A DNA stretch of 64,000 nucleotides from Vagococcus acidifermentans (GTDB lineage Bacteria > Bacillota > Bacilli > Lactobacillales > Vagococcaceae), in assembly GCF_003987655.1 (NCBI RefSeq), contig NZ_NGKC01000012.1:1-64000 (forward strand), given 5' to 3'. The notes below the pieces were generated by a model. It worked only from the letters and a program-made list of their open reading frames with translations. It did no database searches and was not told the origin of the DNA. A program made the position numbers and the translations under genes. This document shows, one piece after another, positions 43,268-52,840 of this stretch. Positions within the stretch are counted from its first letter, which is position 1. The number at the start of each line of letters is the position of its first letter.

Positions 43268-43301
43268 TAAAAATACACCTCATTTTAGAAAAGAGGTGTA
43301 C
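43268..43301 (-). terminator. Proximal tandem terminator of the metallophosphoesterase gene
   Basis: ATACACCTC (43273-43281) and GAGGTGTA (43293-43300) pair; on the minus strand ATTTTTA follows. It lies 166 bases past the stop codon. The 43302-43466 stretch between holds no gene I can support. Confidence 0.6.
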
Positions 43302-43466
43302 ATGAGAAGTGTTTTATGGATAGAGTATCCATCCAATACGTTTATCTTAACGCTGATTGCGGAAAAAGTAAACAGTGTTTCGGGACATTTTACCGCGTCG
43401 TTATGCCGGTTATTCGCCCAATACCGTTTTACAAGGTGTATCCAAAAGACGTGCGGCAACGGCCGT

Positions 43467-44849
43467 TCAGCGCTGAATGGTTATCTCGCAATGATTTTCG
43501 CCGTTTGCAGACAAGACATCTTCCAAATAACAGCGCAGGAAACTGTCTTCCTGCTGCTGGAGCAGCAAGTAGCCGTCATCATGCTCAAGTACTTCTTTTT
43601 CACTGTCGGATAGCGGGACGCAGCCATCAAAGTACCATGTGTTGACACGCGCGGCAAATGCTGCTATCTGGTCGGCTGTATCGACATCAAACCAGTGTTC
43701 ATTGTACATTTGTTCGTTTGCCATCCCCATTCGGTGGCGGAAAAACAATTGGTAGGAATAATCGGAATAATTGAGCAAATCGGGATTGGTTTGCCGGGTT
43801 GCTTTTGCCCATTCGGCGACATTCAGCGGGGCACGTTTGTAATGGATTTGCCGAGGCGACACGGTTATTTTGCCGATGCTGTTGGATAATGAAGCAAAGC
43901 AGCCGGTAACGATATCGCAAATATGATGCCCTTGTATTTGTTTACAAGCAATGTTTTGGGCGTGGGAATGTCCTGACAAACTCACCGGGAGTGCGTAGTC
44001 GCTGAACAGTTTTTGAATATCAGCGGCATTGTCCAAGACAAAACCTTTGTTGATTTGTTCATTGTGTGCCATCAAATTGTGGTGAATTACAGGGATAACC
44101 AGCAAATCGTTAGTTTTCGCATAGGCCAGCATATCCGCAGCCCAGTCCATTGTTTGAGGCGTCAGTCTCCCTGCATGGACCGGCGGATTCAGCTGGTCTG
44201 TCTCTGCGTATTCGCTGGAGTCCAGCATGAGCAGCATGAGGTCTTCAAACGGACATACCGCATAGCTCAACGAGCGGCTGTCCCGTGAAATGGCTTCGGA
44301 ATACCCCATGTTGTCAAACAGCTCGGAAAATTCGGCAGGTGTCAGCTGTTCAGCCGGAGCGGGGGATTCCCTGTAGTAGGTTTTCGACCAGCCGTTGCAG
44401 AGGTCATGATTGCCGGGAATCACATAGACTTGCGTTTCAAGCGCTTCGATGCGTGCCAAGTAATCTGCCAGCTCGACCGCACTCTGCTTTTCTCCGTTAA
44501 AGGTCAAATCGCCGGGAATAATCAACAACCGGGGTCTGTGTTGTTCGATTTGCCAAATCAGTGCCTCCATCAGTTCCTGCTGATAATCCAGCACGATGCC
44601 GTTTGTATTGTTTTTGATGAGTTGGAAGGCTTTGCCCCGGTCGTGCAGTTTGTCGGAAAAATAATGGAGATCGGTGATGACCCAGATGCTGTCTTGCTCG
44701 GTGACGGGACGGTGAGCGTAGCGCTTTTCCACGTACGTTTTTCGAAACACGTTGTCTGATGTGTTTTTCCAGTAGACAGCTACCCCTGTCACACAAAGAA
44801 GCAGTCCGATAAGCAGGAAGCTTGTCAGTTTTCTTTTCAATGTCCTCAC
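43467..44849 (-). CDS. Membrane-anchored calcineurin-like metallophosphoesterase
   Basis: A 460-residue protein with one N-terminal membrane segment (about 11-28) and an extracellular phosphoesterase domain. The five metal-site motifs are present: TDLHY (about 59), PGDLTFNGE (about 111-119), PGNHDLC (about 145-151), IHHN (about 256) and SGHSHAQ (about 295-301). The C-terminal 110 residues are a domain I do not recognise. The substrate is unknown; such enzymes act on surface phosphodiesters or nucleotides. It is a single gene facing the M50-type gene. Confidence 0.85.
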   Translation of the reverse strand: MRTLKRKLTSFLLIGLLLCVTGVAVYWKNTSDNVFRKTYVEKRYAHRPVTEQDSIWVITDLHYFSDKLHDRGKAFQLIKNNTNGIVLDYQQELMEALIWQIEQHRPRLLIIPGDLTFNGEKQSAVELADYLARIEALETQVYVIPGNHDLCNGWSKTYYRESPAPAEQLTPAEFSELFDNMGYSEAISRDSRSLSYAVCPFEDLMLLMLDSSEYAETDQLNPPVHAGRLTPQTMDWAADMLAYAKTNDLLVIPVIHHNLMAHNEQINKGFVLDNAADIQKLFSDYALPVSLSGHSHAQNIACKQIQGHHICDIVTGCFASLSNSIGKITVSPRQIHYKRAPLNVAEWAKATRQTNPDLLNYSDYSYQLFFRHRMGMANEQMYNEHWFDVDTADQIAAFAARVNTWYFDGCVPLSDSEKEVLEHDDGYLLLQQQEDSFLRCYLEDVLSANGENHCEITIQR

Positions 44850-44991
44850 CTTATTTTCTGTCGGTTGTTCTTACTTGAAGTATACCATAAAGCAGCCATA
44901 AAGAAGTTGCCGGACCTTGATTTTCGTCCGTACTAACGGCATAATGAGCGTTATATGATATTGAGTCGTTAAGCAGAAGAGAGGGAAGTTT

Positions 44992-46089
44992 ATGAAGAAA
45001 TTAAAGATAGTTCTGCTGTACCTTGCGTTTGCGGTTATCGGCGGAATCGGCGGGTATTTATTAGGCCCTATGCTCGATGACGTTCATTTTGGGCTGTGGG
45101 AAATAATAGTGGTAGTGTTGTCGCTGGTTATTTCCTTTTTACTGCACATTGCGATACATGAAGCAGGGCACGGCCTGTTTGGCTGGTTGTCAGGCTATAA
45201 GATGGTCAGCTACCGCATTTTGTCGTATTTATGGATTTGGCAGCCGGACGGGCGGATTCAATTTCGCCGCTTCAGCGTTCCGGGAACGTTGGGACAGTGT
45301 CTAATGGCACCGCCGCCGTATCGTCAGGGACAGTTCCCCTACAAACGATACTTGTTCGGCGGCGTGCTGGCGAACATTATTGCCAGTCTCGTGATTGGTC
45401 TGACTCTGGGTTTCCGCTGGCTGCCGGCAGCGGTGTTTGCGCTGGTCGGCATTTTGGTTGCACTGCCCAACATCATTCCAGCCGGATTCAATGACGGGAT
45501 GTCCATCAAAGTCGCTTCATCCAGTGAAGAACAGACCTATCTTTTTTACATACAAATCGCAGTGAACTACCAGCTGATGATGGGGCACACATTTAAAGAG
45601 TTGCCTGACGAATTTTTTCAGGCAGTTCCGGAAATACCGGAAAGAACGTACTTTAACACGTCTCAGAGCTTTCTGATAGTCGGACGGGCACTGGAGCTGC
45701 ATGATTGGCCGCGATTTTCAGCTGAACTGGAGAAGCTCTGGCAGATGCGGGAAGACCTGATTGTCATTTATCAAATCGAGTTGAAGAAAGAGCTGCTCTT
45801 TTGTCTGTGTTTATTGTCGCCGGAAGATGAGCGGATTGCTGAACTGTGGCAAGATAAACAGGTCAGAGCAAGCTTGAAGCAGACGGGCATGGCCAATAAG
45901 CGTATCGAAGCAATGTACGCCTATGCAGTAGAACACGATAATGACCGGGCACAGCGCTTGTTGGCTGAAGGGCGCGCTCTGCTGCCTAAAGCGCCGAATC
46001 CCGGTGACGGCATGATTGAGTTTGGGGTGAATGACTGGCTGGCGGAGCGGATGAGGGACGGGGCGTGGACAGCACACAACACTCTTTAA
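44992..46089 (+). CDS. M50-type (site-2 protease-like) membrane metallopeptidase
   Basis: A 365-residue protein with four to five membrane helices in its first 165 residues and a soluble C-terminal helical region (about 180-365). IHEAGHGL (about 54-61) is the HExxH zinc motif inside a membrane helix. A second zinc ligand is likely at PAGFNDGMS (Asp about 168). The family cleaves membrane proteins or peptides; no sigma or anti-sigma partner is nearby. GAGGGA precedes the ATG. Confidence 0.8.
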   Translation: MKKLKIVLLYLAFAVIGGIGGYLLGPMLDDVHFGLWEIIVVVLSLVISFLLHIAIHEAGHGLFGWLSGYKMVSYRILSYLWIWQPDGRIQFRRFSVPGTLGQCLMAPPPYRQGQFPYKRYLFGGVLANIIASLVIGLTLGFRWLPAAVFALVGILVALPNIIPAGFNDGMSIKVASSSEEQTYLFYIQIAVNYQLMMGHTFKELPDEFFQAVPEIPERTYFNTSQSFLIVGRALELHDWPRFSAELEKLWQMREDLIVIYQIELKKELLFCLCLLSPEDERIAELWQDKQVRASLKQTGMANKRIEAMYAYAVEHDNDRAQRLLAEGRALLPKAPNPGDGMIEFGVNDWLAERMRDGAWTAHNTL

Positions 46090-46105
46090 AAAAAGCTGAA
46101 ATCAT

Positions 46106-46143
46106 GAAAATCATCAATATTATTTTGATGATTTTCTTTTTTT
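46106..46143 (+). terminator. Terminator after the M50-type gene
   Basis: AAAATCATCA (46107-46116) pairs with TGATGATTTT (46126-46135), followed by a C and a run of T. Confidence 0.9.
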
Positions 46144-46202
46144 TGCGGTTGCATGGCTGATGAGATACTCATATTGCTTAACGGTCAGCTTATTTTTGGC
46201 TA

Positions 46203-46241
46203 TGAAAGCGCATTTCTTTTTGGAGAAACGAACATTATAAT
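46203..46241 (+). promoter_or_regulatory. Promoter and cre-like site of the polyol PTS operon
   Basis: A perfect -10 TATAAT (46236-46241) has a poor -35 (TTTCTT, 46213-46218), as expected for an activator-dependent promoter. TGAAAGCGCATTTC (46203-46216) has a perfect left half of a CcpA cre site and overlaps the -35, suggesting catabolite repression. Confidence 0.55.
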
Positions 46242-46295
46242 AAAATCAAGGCGACAGAATAGAAGATAACTAATGATTAAATGGAGGAGGTAAAT

Positions 46296-48368
46296 ATGTT
46301 TTTGGACGATCGAAGCAGGCAAATTTTAGAATATCTTATTTTTCATCCGAAAAGCAGCAGTAAAGAACTTATGACCCGGTTTTCGATTAGTCGCCATCAA
46401 TTAAGCTACAGTGTTAATAAAATTAAGGAATGGTGTAAAGACAATGATTTGCCGGAACTTATCCGATTGAGGAGCGGTAGTTTTCACATTCCGGAAGCAT
46501 TAGCCCTTTTTTTAAAAAATAGTGGTAGTGTTCATTCAGAACAATCCTCTCACTATGTTTTGTCAGAAGAAGAGCGCGCCACAGTTATGTTGTTGATGAT
46601 TATGTCCAATCGCGATTATTTGTCACTTGACCATTTTTCAGTTGATTTAGATGTCAGTAAAAACACTGCGATGCGGACCATTGCGTTTATTCGCGAACAA
46701 TTGCCTTCAAATGTGGCGGTTGATTACGACCGAAACAACGGCTACCGAATCACGGGAAAAGAATGGGAAATCAGAAAGCTTATTTTGCAGACGATTCATA
46801 AAACAAGTTTGTTGCCCAACGGCAATGAGTATTTGAATAAATATATCGAAAATAAGGATATGCGAATCAAGCACTACCGTCAGATTCTGGAAGATGCCGA
46901 GCATCTGCTGAATGTGACATTTACGGATAATCGGATTGACATTTTGCCATATATGCTAGCGATTATTTCACTCCGGATTGATCAAGGATATGTCATACAA
47001 GAATCCTTTCATATTAAAAACCATATGTTGGCCAACACTCAGGAATACGTTGTGGCAAGTAAGATTTTCAACAACTGGAAAAAGATACCCGATCAGGAAA
47101 AATCATTCATCACGCTTCAACTGCTGACAACTAATATTTTGTCTGGTGAAATGTTGACGGAAGATTTGACGGAAGGGCTCTCGAAAATCGTCGACGACTG
47201 CCTCCAAGATTTTGAGCGACGGGCTTTTGTCAATCTGAGCAATAAAAATGATTTGAAAAAAAGGTTGTTACTGCATTTAAAGCCGGCATATTACCGGATA
47301 AAGTATCACCTCAATTTGAATATGAATGTGGAAAACCTCTATTTCAGTGAACGGCAGAATGCCATGAAAGCAATTATTTATGAGTCGTTCAGACCACTGG
47401 AAGAATTTATCGGTGAAAATTTGCCTGAGGAAGAGCTGGAGTTCATCTCCCTTTTCGTTCTAAGCAATTTATCTGAACAGTCGATTAATCCCAAGCAGCA
47501 AACGGCTGTTGTGGTTTGTAAAAGCGGGGTATTGATTTCTCAAACACTCGACACGATTCTCAGGAAAAAATTCCCGGAGTTTACTTTTTTCCCGCCGTGT
47601 TCTCTGCGCGAGTACCGAGACTTGGAAGTCAATGCAGACATCGTCTTCTCAACGGTTCCGCTGGACAGAGACAAAGGAGTTTATCTTGTAAAGTCTTCAC
47701 TGAATGAAGACGAATTGGCGGAATTAAGGTTGAAAGTGTTGAATGATGAGTTGTCAGTCACCCAAAAAAAGCGCCCGATTTCAATGGCGAAAATCATGGA
47801 GACGATTGAGTCGTACGCTGACATCATTCAGTATGATGATTTGGAGCATTCACTAGGTCAAATACTATACGAAGGCGGTTACCGGCTGGGAAACAAAAAA
47901 CAAAAACTCTCTTTGAAAATGCTGCTATCTTTTGAACATGTGACGAGTGTCAGGCGAGTGGCTGATTTCAAGGAGGCAATCAAACTGGCCAGTGCACCTT
48001 TGCTCCAGGAAGGATATATTGAAAAACGCTACATCGAAAAAATGATTGAGAATCATGACTACAATGACGCCTATACAGTGTTGGGCAGTGATGTGGCGCT
48101 GCCCCATGCGCTTCCGGAGTACGGAGTTAAAAAGCTAGGGGTTTCCTTGCTTCATGTGAGGGAAGGTGTCCATTTTTCACCGGAACATGTCGTTCATTTT
48201 ATCTTTGTTGTTGCTCCAGTCGATAAAGAAAAACACATTGAAATTGTATATGAAATCATGAATCTGGCAGAAAATGAGACGCTGTTAAGTCAGTTGAAGT
48301 CAGCTGAAACAGATGAGGAATTGTATAAATTAGTTATCCAGAAGGGGAGAAGAGATAGTGAAGATTAG
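46296..48368 (+). CDS. PRD-containing PTS regulator (BglG/MtlR type)
   Basis: A 690-residue transcriptional activator. In order: two winged helix-turn-helix domains (about 1-60 and 90-150), two PRD domains (about 180-390), an EIIB-like domain with Cys in VVCKSGVLIS (about 411) and a C-terminal EIIA-like domain with His in VALPHALPE (about 606). PTS phosphorylation of PRD, EIIB and EIIA sites sets activity. GGAGGAGG fixes the ATG at 46296. It heads the operon and most likely controls it; its end overlaps the EIIA gene by 11 bases. Confidence 0.9.
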   Translation: MFLDDRSRQILEYLIFHPKSSSKELMTRFSISRHQLSYSVNKIKEWCKDNDLPELIRLRSGSFHIPEALALFLKNSGSVHSEQSSHYVLSEEERATVMLLMIMSNRDYLSLDHFSVDLDVSKNTAMRTIAFIREQLPSNVAVDYDRNNGYRITGKEWEIRKLILQTIHKTSLLPNGNEYLNKYIENKDMRIKHYRQILEDAEHLLNVTFTDNRIDILPYMLAIISLRIDQGYVIQESFHIKNHMLANTQEYVVASKIFNNWKKIPDQEKSFITLQLLTTNILSGEMLTEDLTEGLSKIVDDCLQDFERRAFVNLSNKNDLKKRLLLHLKPAYYRIKYHLNLNMNVENLYFSERQNAMKAIIYESFRPLEEFIGENLPEEELEFISLFVLSNLSEQSINPKQQTAVVVCKSGVLISQTLDTILRKKFPEFTFFPPCSLREYRDLEVNADIVFSTVPLDRDKGVYLVKSSLNEDELAELRLKVLNDELSVTQKKRPISMAKIMETIESYADIIQYDDLEHSLGQILYEGGYRLGNKKQKLSLKMLLSFEHVTSVRRVADFKEAIKLASAPLLQEGYIEKRYIEKMIENHDYNDAYTVLGSDVALPHALPEYGVKKLGVSLLHVREGVHFSPEHVVHFIFVVAPVDKEKHIEIVYEIMNLAENETLLSQLKSAETDEELYKLVIQKGRRDSED

Positions 48369-48825
48369 GGAATATGTCGATCGCAAACTAGTCATTTTTT
48401 CAGCAAAAAAAGAAAAATTTGATGTTTTAACAGACATCGCCAATGTTTTGGAAAAAAACGGGAAAGTGACATCAGGTTATAAACAATCACTGATTGAACG
48501 AGAAAAGAAATTCCCAACAGGTTTGGAGACTGAAACGATCGGTATTGCCATTCCTCATACAGACAGTCACTATGTGAAAGAATCGGCGATTGCCGTTTGT
48601 GTGCTGGAACATCCAGTGCCGTTTATTCAAATGGGAACCGAAGATGAAGAAGTGAAAGTGGAATTGATTTTCATGCTGGCGTTAAAAAATGCCGAAGACC
48701 AGCTGGAGATGTTGCAAACATTAGTCGAATTGATTCAAGATGACCAAATCATATTGGCGTTAAAGAATGCCGGCTCAGCAGATGATGTGCTGGCTAGCAT
48801 CGAAAGATTTTCTAAAGAAGCGTGA
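48358..48825 (+). CDS. PTS EIIA component, fructose/galactitol class
   Basis: A 155-residue phosphocarrier. It accepts phosphate from HPr on the His in IAIPHTDSHYV (about 63) and passes it to the EIIB protein encoded at 49267. Start is the GTG overlapping the regulator gene. The separate EIIA, EIIB and EIIC chains are typical of galactitol-type PTS systems. Confidence 0.9.
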   Translation: MKIREYVDRKLVIFSAKKEKFDVLTDIANVLEKNGKVTSGYKQSLIEREKKFPTGLETETIGIAIPHTDSHYVKESAIAVCVLEHPVPFIQMGTEDEEVKVELIFMLALKNAEDQLEMLQTLVELIQDDQIILALKNAGSADDVLASIERFSKEA

Positions 48826-48834
48826 GGTGAGAAG

Positions 48835-49242
48835 ATGTTTGGCCCCATTATCGACAGAATGCTGCATTTTAATTTAGGTAAAGTCGGACGTGCGATTGTG
48901 ACATTGATTCAGGAAAACATGCTGATTTTTCTTGTGCTGTTTATCGCCTATGCCAGTTGTATGTTATATGCCAAGTACGTTCGGACTCGGTTGATACCTG
49001 AAAAAATGAAGGATTTCCTGATTAGTCGAAAAGCATCCGGAACTTTGGACGAACTGTTCAGCCAGTGGCTCGCAGAGCGGCAGACTTGGCCAAAGTATCT
49101 CGTTGTGCCGACGTCGAACGAGTTATGGATAAAGCCGGCATCACACATGACCGGCAATGAAAAAATGTTGTTCTATACAACAGACAGTCAAAAAATGACT
49201 GAAAATGAATTGTTTACAATCTTAGTAAAAGAATTACGATAA
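48835..49242 (+). CDS. Unknown membrane-anchored protein in the PTS operon
   Basis: A 135-residue protein with one strong hydrophobic helix (about 25-47) followed by a mostly charged C-terminal domain (about 48-135). No conserved catalytic motif seen and no family recognised. It lies between the EIIA and EIIB genes, 9 and 24 bases from them, and shares their ribosome-binding pattern, so it is surely part of the operon. It may help assembly of the transporter or sense its substrate, but nothing in the sequence shows this. Confidence 0.6.
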   Translation: MFGPIIDRMLHFNLGKVGRAIVTLIQENMLIFLVLFIAYASCMLYAKYVRTRLIPEKMKDFLISRKASGTLDELFSQWLAERQTWPKYLVVPTSNELWIKPASHMTGNEKMLFYTTDSQKMTENELFTILVKELR

Positions 49243-49266
49243 AAAAATAAACGGAGGATATTGTAA

Positions 49267-49560
49267 ATGCGTAAGAAAAGAATTTATATTTGTTGTGGTT
49301 CTGGGATTGCAACGTCAACTGTGATTGCCAAAAAAGTAAAGGAGGTGCTGGATAAAAATAGTATTCCTTACAATGTTGAACAGTGCACCGTTCAGCAAAT
49401 CAGTTCTAAAGTCAGCACTTTGAAGCCGGATTTAATCGTCAGCTCGGCTCAAATTACGACAGATGTGCAAGACGTACCAGTTGTGATGGGACGCTCATTT
49501 TTGACAGGTATTAAAGTTCAAGACACGATTGATGAAATTGTAAATATTTTGAAAGATTAA
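49267..49560 (+). CDS. PTS EIIB component, galactitol class
   Basis: A 97-residue phosphocarrier with the active-site P-loop ICCGSGIATST (phosphorylated Cys about 9-10). It transfers phosphate from EIIA to the sugar in EIIC. GGAGG precedes the ATG. The size and motif are those of GatB-like proteins. Confidence 0.92.
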   Translation: MRKKRIYICCGSGIATSTVIAKKVKEVLDKNSIPYNVEQCTVQQISSKVSTLKPDLIVSSAQITTDVQDVPVVMGRSFLTGIKVQDTIDEIVNILKD

Positions 49561-49573
49561 GGAGGCGTTTTGT

Positions 49574-50845
49574 GTGGGAATTGTACTTGATTTTTTCCAG
49601 TATATTATTGATCTTGGCGTTAGTGTCATGATGCCGATTATCATTACGATACTTGGGTTGATATTTGGTAATAAGTTGTCGGCGTCGTTTAAATCGGGGT
49701 TGACAGTTGGTATTGGTTTTGTCGGATTGAACGTCATTGCGACATTAATGATGGACGCCATCAGTCCGGTGACGCAAGCGTTGGTTGACCAGTATAACTT
49801 TAAACTGACAGCAACGGACATTGGCTGGGGCGTGGGCTCTTCGCTGGCGTGGGGAACGGAGATTGTACCTTTTGTTTTTCTTGTCGTCATCGCCACTAAC
49901 GTCATCATGATTGCATTAAATTGGACGAAAACGATGGATGTTGATATTTGGAATTTTTGGCAGCCAATGATGATTGCCGGTGCGTTGTATCTTGTAACCG
50001 GAAACATGATCATCGCTTTATTGAGTGCTGTTGTTAACATGGCAATTATTTTTAAAGTGGCGGATTGGACTCAAAATGATTTAGATGAGGTATTGGGTCT
50101 TGAAGGTATTTCATTTCCGCAGATTCAGTCAAGCGGCTGGGCATTTATCGGTTACCCGTTAAACTGGCTGTTTGACCGCTTACCTGGTATTAAAAACATT
50201 TCATGGACACCTGAAAAGGTGCAAAATCGTCTAGGGGTATTTGGCGAACCAATGTTGATGGGCTTGATTGTTGGTGGCGGGCTTGCAGCAGTTGCCGGTA
50301 TGCCGGTCAATGTTATTTTACAAACAGCTGTCACGATTGCAGCAAGTTTGGTGCTGATGCCTAGAATGGTTGCGCTGTTAATGGACGGACTGACACTGAT
50401 TTCTGAATCAGCGCAGGAATGGATGCGCAAACGGTTCCCGGGACGTGAGTTGTATATTGGATTGGACTCAGCGCTTGGAATCGGTCATCCGTATGTTTTG
50501 ACAACTGGTCTGTTGATGATTCCTGTTGCACTGATTTTGGCCTTTATCCTGCCGGGCAACAAAGTTCTGCCACTGGCGGACTTGACCGCTTTACCGTATT
50601 TCATGGTCTTTGCAATTGTCCCATCGAAAGGGAATCTATTTAGAGGACTTCTATCAGGTATCGTTTTTACAACTATCATTCTTTACTGTGCCAGTTACGC
50701 AGCGCCGATTGTAACGCAGTTGGCAGTTCAGGTTGGTTACCAGCTGCCTGAAGGGGTAAATGAAGTAACATCCCTTGCAATTGGTTCACAGTGGTATACA
50801 TGGATTGTATTCTGGCTATTCGAAAAACTCGGCAGCCTGTTTTAA
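49574..50845 (+). CDS. PTS EIIC component, galactitol class
   Basis: A 423-residue membrane protein with about ten to twelve helices, the GatC type of sugar-alcohol transporter. Recognisable segments include GLTVGIGFVGLNVI (about 40), ATDIGWGVGSSLAWGTEIVPF (about 79) and ALGIGHPYVLTTGLLMIP (about 300). Starts with GTG after GGAGG. It imports and, with EIIA and EIIB, phosphorylates a polyol; the exact substrate is not determined by family. Confidence 0.9.
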   Translation: MGIVLDFFQYIIDLGVSVMMPIIITILGLIFGNKLSASFKSGLTVGIGFVGLNVIATLMMDAISPVTQALVDQYNFKLTATDIGWGVGSSLAWGTEIVPFVFLVVIATNVIMIALNWTKTMDVDIWNFWQPMMIAGALYLVTGNMIIALLSAVVNMAIIFKVADWTQNDLDEVLGLEGISFPQIQSSGWAFIGYPLNWLFDRLPGIKNISWTPEKVQNRLGVFGEPMLMGLIVGGGLAAVAGMPVNVILQTAVTIAASLVLMPRMVALLMDGLTLISESAQEWMRKRFPGRELYIGLDSALGIGHPYVLTTGLLMIPVALILAFILPGNKVLPLADLTALPYFMVFAIVPSKGNLFRGLLSGIVFTTIILYCASYAAPIVTQLAVQVGYQLPEGVNEVTSLAIGSQWYTWIVFWLFEKLGSLF

Positions 50846-50869
50846 TTAAATATTTAGGAGGAACAACAA

Positions 50870-51907
50870 ATGAAAGCAGCATTAATGTACGGTGCAAATG
50901 ATATCAGAATAGAAGAAATTGAGAAACCGGATTACGGCAGTGAAGGCTTACTTTTAAAAGTCGAGGTCATTGGCTTGTGCGGGTCTGATATCCGGAATTT
51001 GACAACAGATTCCCGCAAAGGGGACTATCCTCATATTTATGGACACGAAGTTGTCGGAACAGTGGCAGAAGTGGGCGATAACTGCAAAAAATACCAAGTG
51101 GGCGACCGCTTATATGTTTATCCGGCAGTGCCATGTCTGGAATGTGAATATTGCCGTGCCGGCAATAGCCACAGTTGTAAAAATCTAAAAGCATACGACC
51201 GCATTCAAGGCGGGTTTGCCCAATATATGGCTGTACCGGACTGGGGCGTGAACGGACCAAATATTTATAAAATACCGGATGATGTCGCGTTTGAAACAGC
51301 GGTCATGTCAGAACCGTTATCTTCTGTCTATGCTTGTCAAGATAATGTCAATGTGCGCATCGGTCAAACAGTAGTCATCGTAGGTGCCGGTCCGATTGGC
51401 TGTCTGCACGCAGAACTGGCGAAAATTCGCGGTGCCGATCAAGTGATCATGGTGGAAATTAATGAACAGCGTTTGGAAGAATCCAAGGCATTCGGTGCAG
51501 ACCATACGATTAACAGTATGAAAGAAGACGCAATCGAAGCCGTTCGTCAATTGACGAATGGGCAAGGTGCGGATGTCGTCATCTCGGCTAATCCGTCCAC
51601 TAAGGCGCAGACTGATGCTGTGTATATGGTGAAGCCAAATGGGACACTGGTCTTCTTCGGAGGTGTGCCAAAAGGGCAGATGACAGACATCGATACGAAC
51701 TATCTCCACTATAACAGTATCTGGGTATACGGTCATTACGGGTCAAATACGATTCAAGTTAAACAGTCTTTTGACATGATCATCTCAGGAAGAATCGACG
51801 CATCCCGCTATGTGTCCAAAATTATGCCGCTGGCTGAGTTGTTTGATGCGATTCAATTGATGAAAAACGGCAAGGCGAATAAAGTGCTCATCAAGCCTTG
51901 GATGTAA
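50870..51907 (+). CDS. Zinc-dependent polyol-phosphate dehydrogenase
   Basis: A 345-residue medium-chain dehydrogenase like galactitol-1-phosphate and sorbitol dehydrogenases. Catalytic zinc ligands lie in GLCGSD (Cys about 37) and YGHEVVG (His about 59); the structural zinc has four Cys in PCLECEYCRAGNSHSC (about 97-112). The NAD-binding Rossmann motif is VGAGPIG (about 170). Downstream of a polyol PTS it should oxidise the incoming polyol phosphate to a ketose phosphate. Confidence 0.9.
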   Translation: MKAALMYGANDIRIEEIEKPDYGSEGLLLKVEVIGLCGSDIRNLTTDSRKGDYPHIYGHEVVGTVAEVGDNCKKYQVGDRLYVYPAVPCLECEYCRAGNSHSCKNLKAYDRIQGGFAQYMAVPDWGVNGPNIYKIPDDVAFETAVMSEPLSSVYACQDNVNVRIGQTVVIVGAGPIGCLHAELAKIRGADQVIMVEINEQRLEESKAFGADHTINSMKEDAIEAVRQLTNGQGADVVISANPSTKAQTDAVYMVKPNGTLVFFGGVPKGQMTDIDTNYLHYNSIWVYGHYGSNTIQVKQSFDMIISGRIDASRYVSKIMPLAELFDAIQLMKNGKANKVLIKPWM

Positions 51908-51950
51908 TGTGTGTTAGTCTGAAAAAGAATAATCAAAGAAGGGACAGCTT

Positions 51951-52766
51951 ATGAAAAATATTTTGGAAGCAAAGTGCATGAAGGAAATGATCGAGGTCAC
52001 CACAAATATGTATCGACTCGGCTGGGATGAACGAAATGGCGGTAATATTTCTTATCGTTTGGATAAAAGCGATATTTCCGACTATCTGGATGTCACCAAC
52101 GTCATTAGAAGTCTACCTATGGATTTCGACGCAAGTGCGCTGGCGGGAGAGTATTTTATTGTCACGGGTTCTGGCAAGTATTTTAAAAATGTTGCGAGCA
52201 ATCCGGAAGAGTCGTTGGGTATCTTCCGGGTGGCCTCATCCGGAGATGCGATTGACATACTGTGGGGATATGAGAATAACAGTGTACCGACCTCAGAGCT
52301 TCCGTCACACTTGATGAGTCATATTGCAAGGATGTCCGTTGACCCGGCCAATCGTATCGTGATGCACTGCCATGCGACACATCTGCTGGCGATGACCTTC
52401 ACCCACTCACTGGATCCGAAAGCATTCACACGAACATTATGGCAAATGTGTACAGAATGTCTGGTAGTCTTTCCTGAAGGTGTTGCAACTATACCGTGGA
52501 TGATTCCCGGTACAACGGAAATCGGCGAAGCCACAGCAGAAAAAATGAAAGAAACACGTCTTGTCGTTTGGCCTTATCACGGTATTTACGGTTGCGGTAA
52601 AGATATGGATGAAGTGTTCGGGTTAATCGAAACAGCCGAAAAAGCAGCTGAAGTGTATACTTATGTTCAGGCTCAAGGAGGAGTCAAACAAGCAATTACG
52701 GATGAGAACCTTCACGCTTTAGCAGATGCATTTGGTGTCACACCGAAAGCTGGGTACATATCTTAA
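51951..52766 (+). CDS. rhaD: Rhamnulose-1-phosphate aldolase (RhaD-like)
   Basis: A 271-residue class II aldolase of the RhaD/FucA family, nearly the length of E. coli RhaD (274). The catalytic Glu116 (PTSELPSH) and zinc ligands His139, His141 (VMHCHATH) and His210 (WPYHGIYG) match E. coli Glu117, His141, His143 and His212 in order and spacing. It should split a ketose 1-phosphate into DHAP and an aldehyde. No rhaA or rhaB is nearby, so its substrate presumably comes from the PTS and dehydrogenase upstream. Confidence 0.88.
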   Translation: MKNILEAKCMKEMIEVTTNMYRLGWDERNGGNISYRLDKSDISDYLDVTNVIRSLPMDFDASALAGEYFIVTGSGKYFKNVASNPEESLGIFRVASSGDAIDILWGYENNSVPTSELPSHLMSHIARMSVDPANRIVMHCHATHLLAMTFTHSLDPKAFTRTLWQMCTECLVVFPEGVATIPWMIPGTTEIGEATAEKMKETRLVVWPYHGIYGCGKDMDEVFGLIETAEKAAEVYTYVQAQGGVKQAITDENLHALADAFGVTPKAGYIS

Positions 52767-52771
52767 AGCAG

Positions 52772-52802
52772 ACATAAAAGAGAGCCCCTCTCTCTTTTAT
52801 GT
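52772..52802 (+). other. Intercistronic hairpin between rhaD and fucO
   Basis: ACATAAAAGAGAG (52772-52784) pairs with CTCTCTTTTATGT (about 52790-52802) around a short C-rich loop. No T run follows, so it is more likely an RNA-stability or processing element than a full terminator. Confidence 0.6.
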
Positions 52803-52840
52803 GACCAATAGTGAATAAAATCACAGGAGGAAATGATATT

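Noticed and set aside
43248-43645. Overlapping plus-strand reading frames of about 110-120 codons
   Set aside because: They run antisense into the well-supported metallophosphoesterase gene, lack a good ribosome binding site and show no recognisable protein features.
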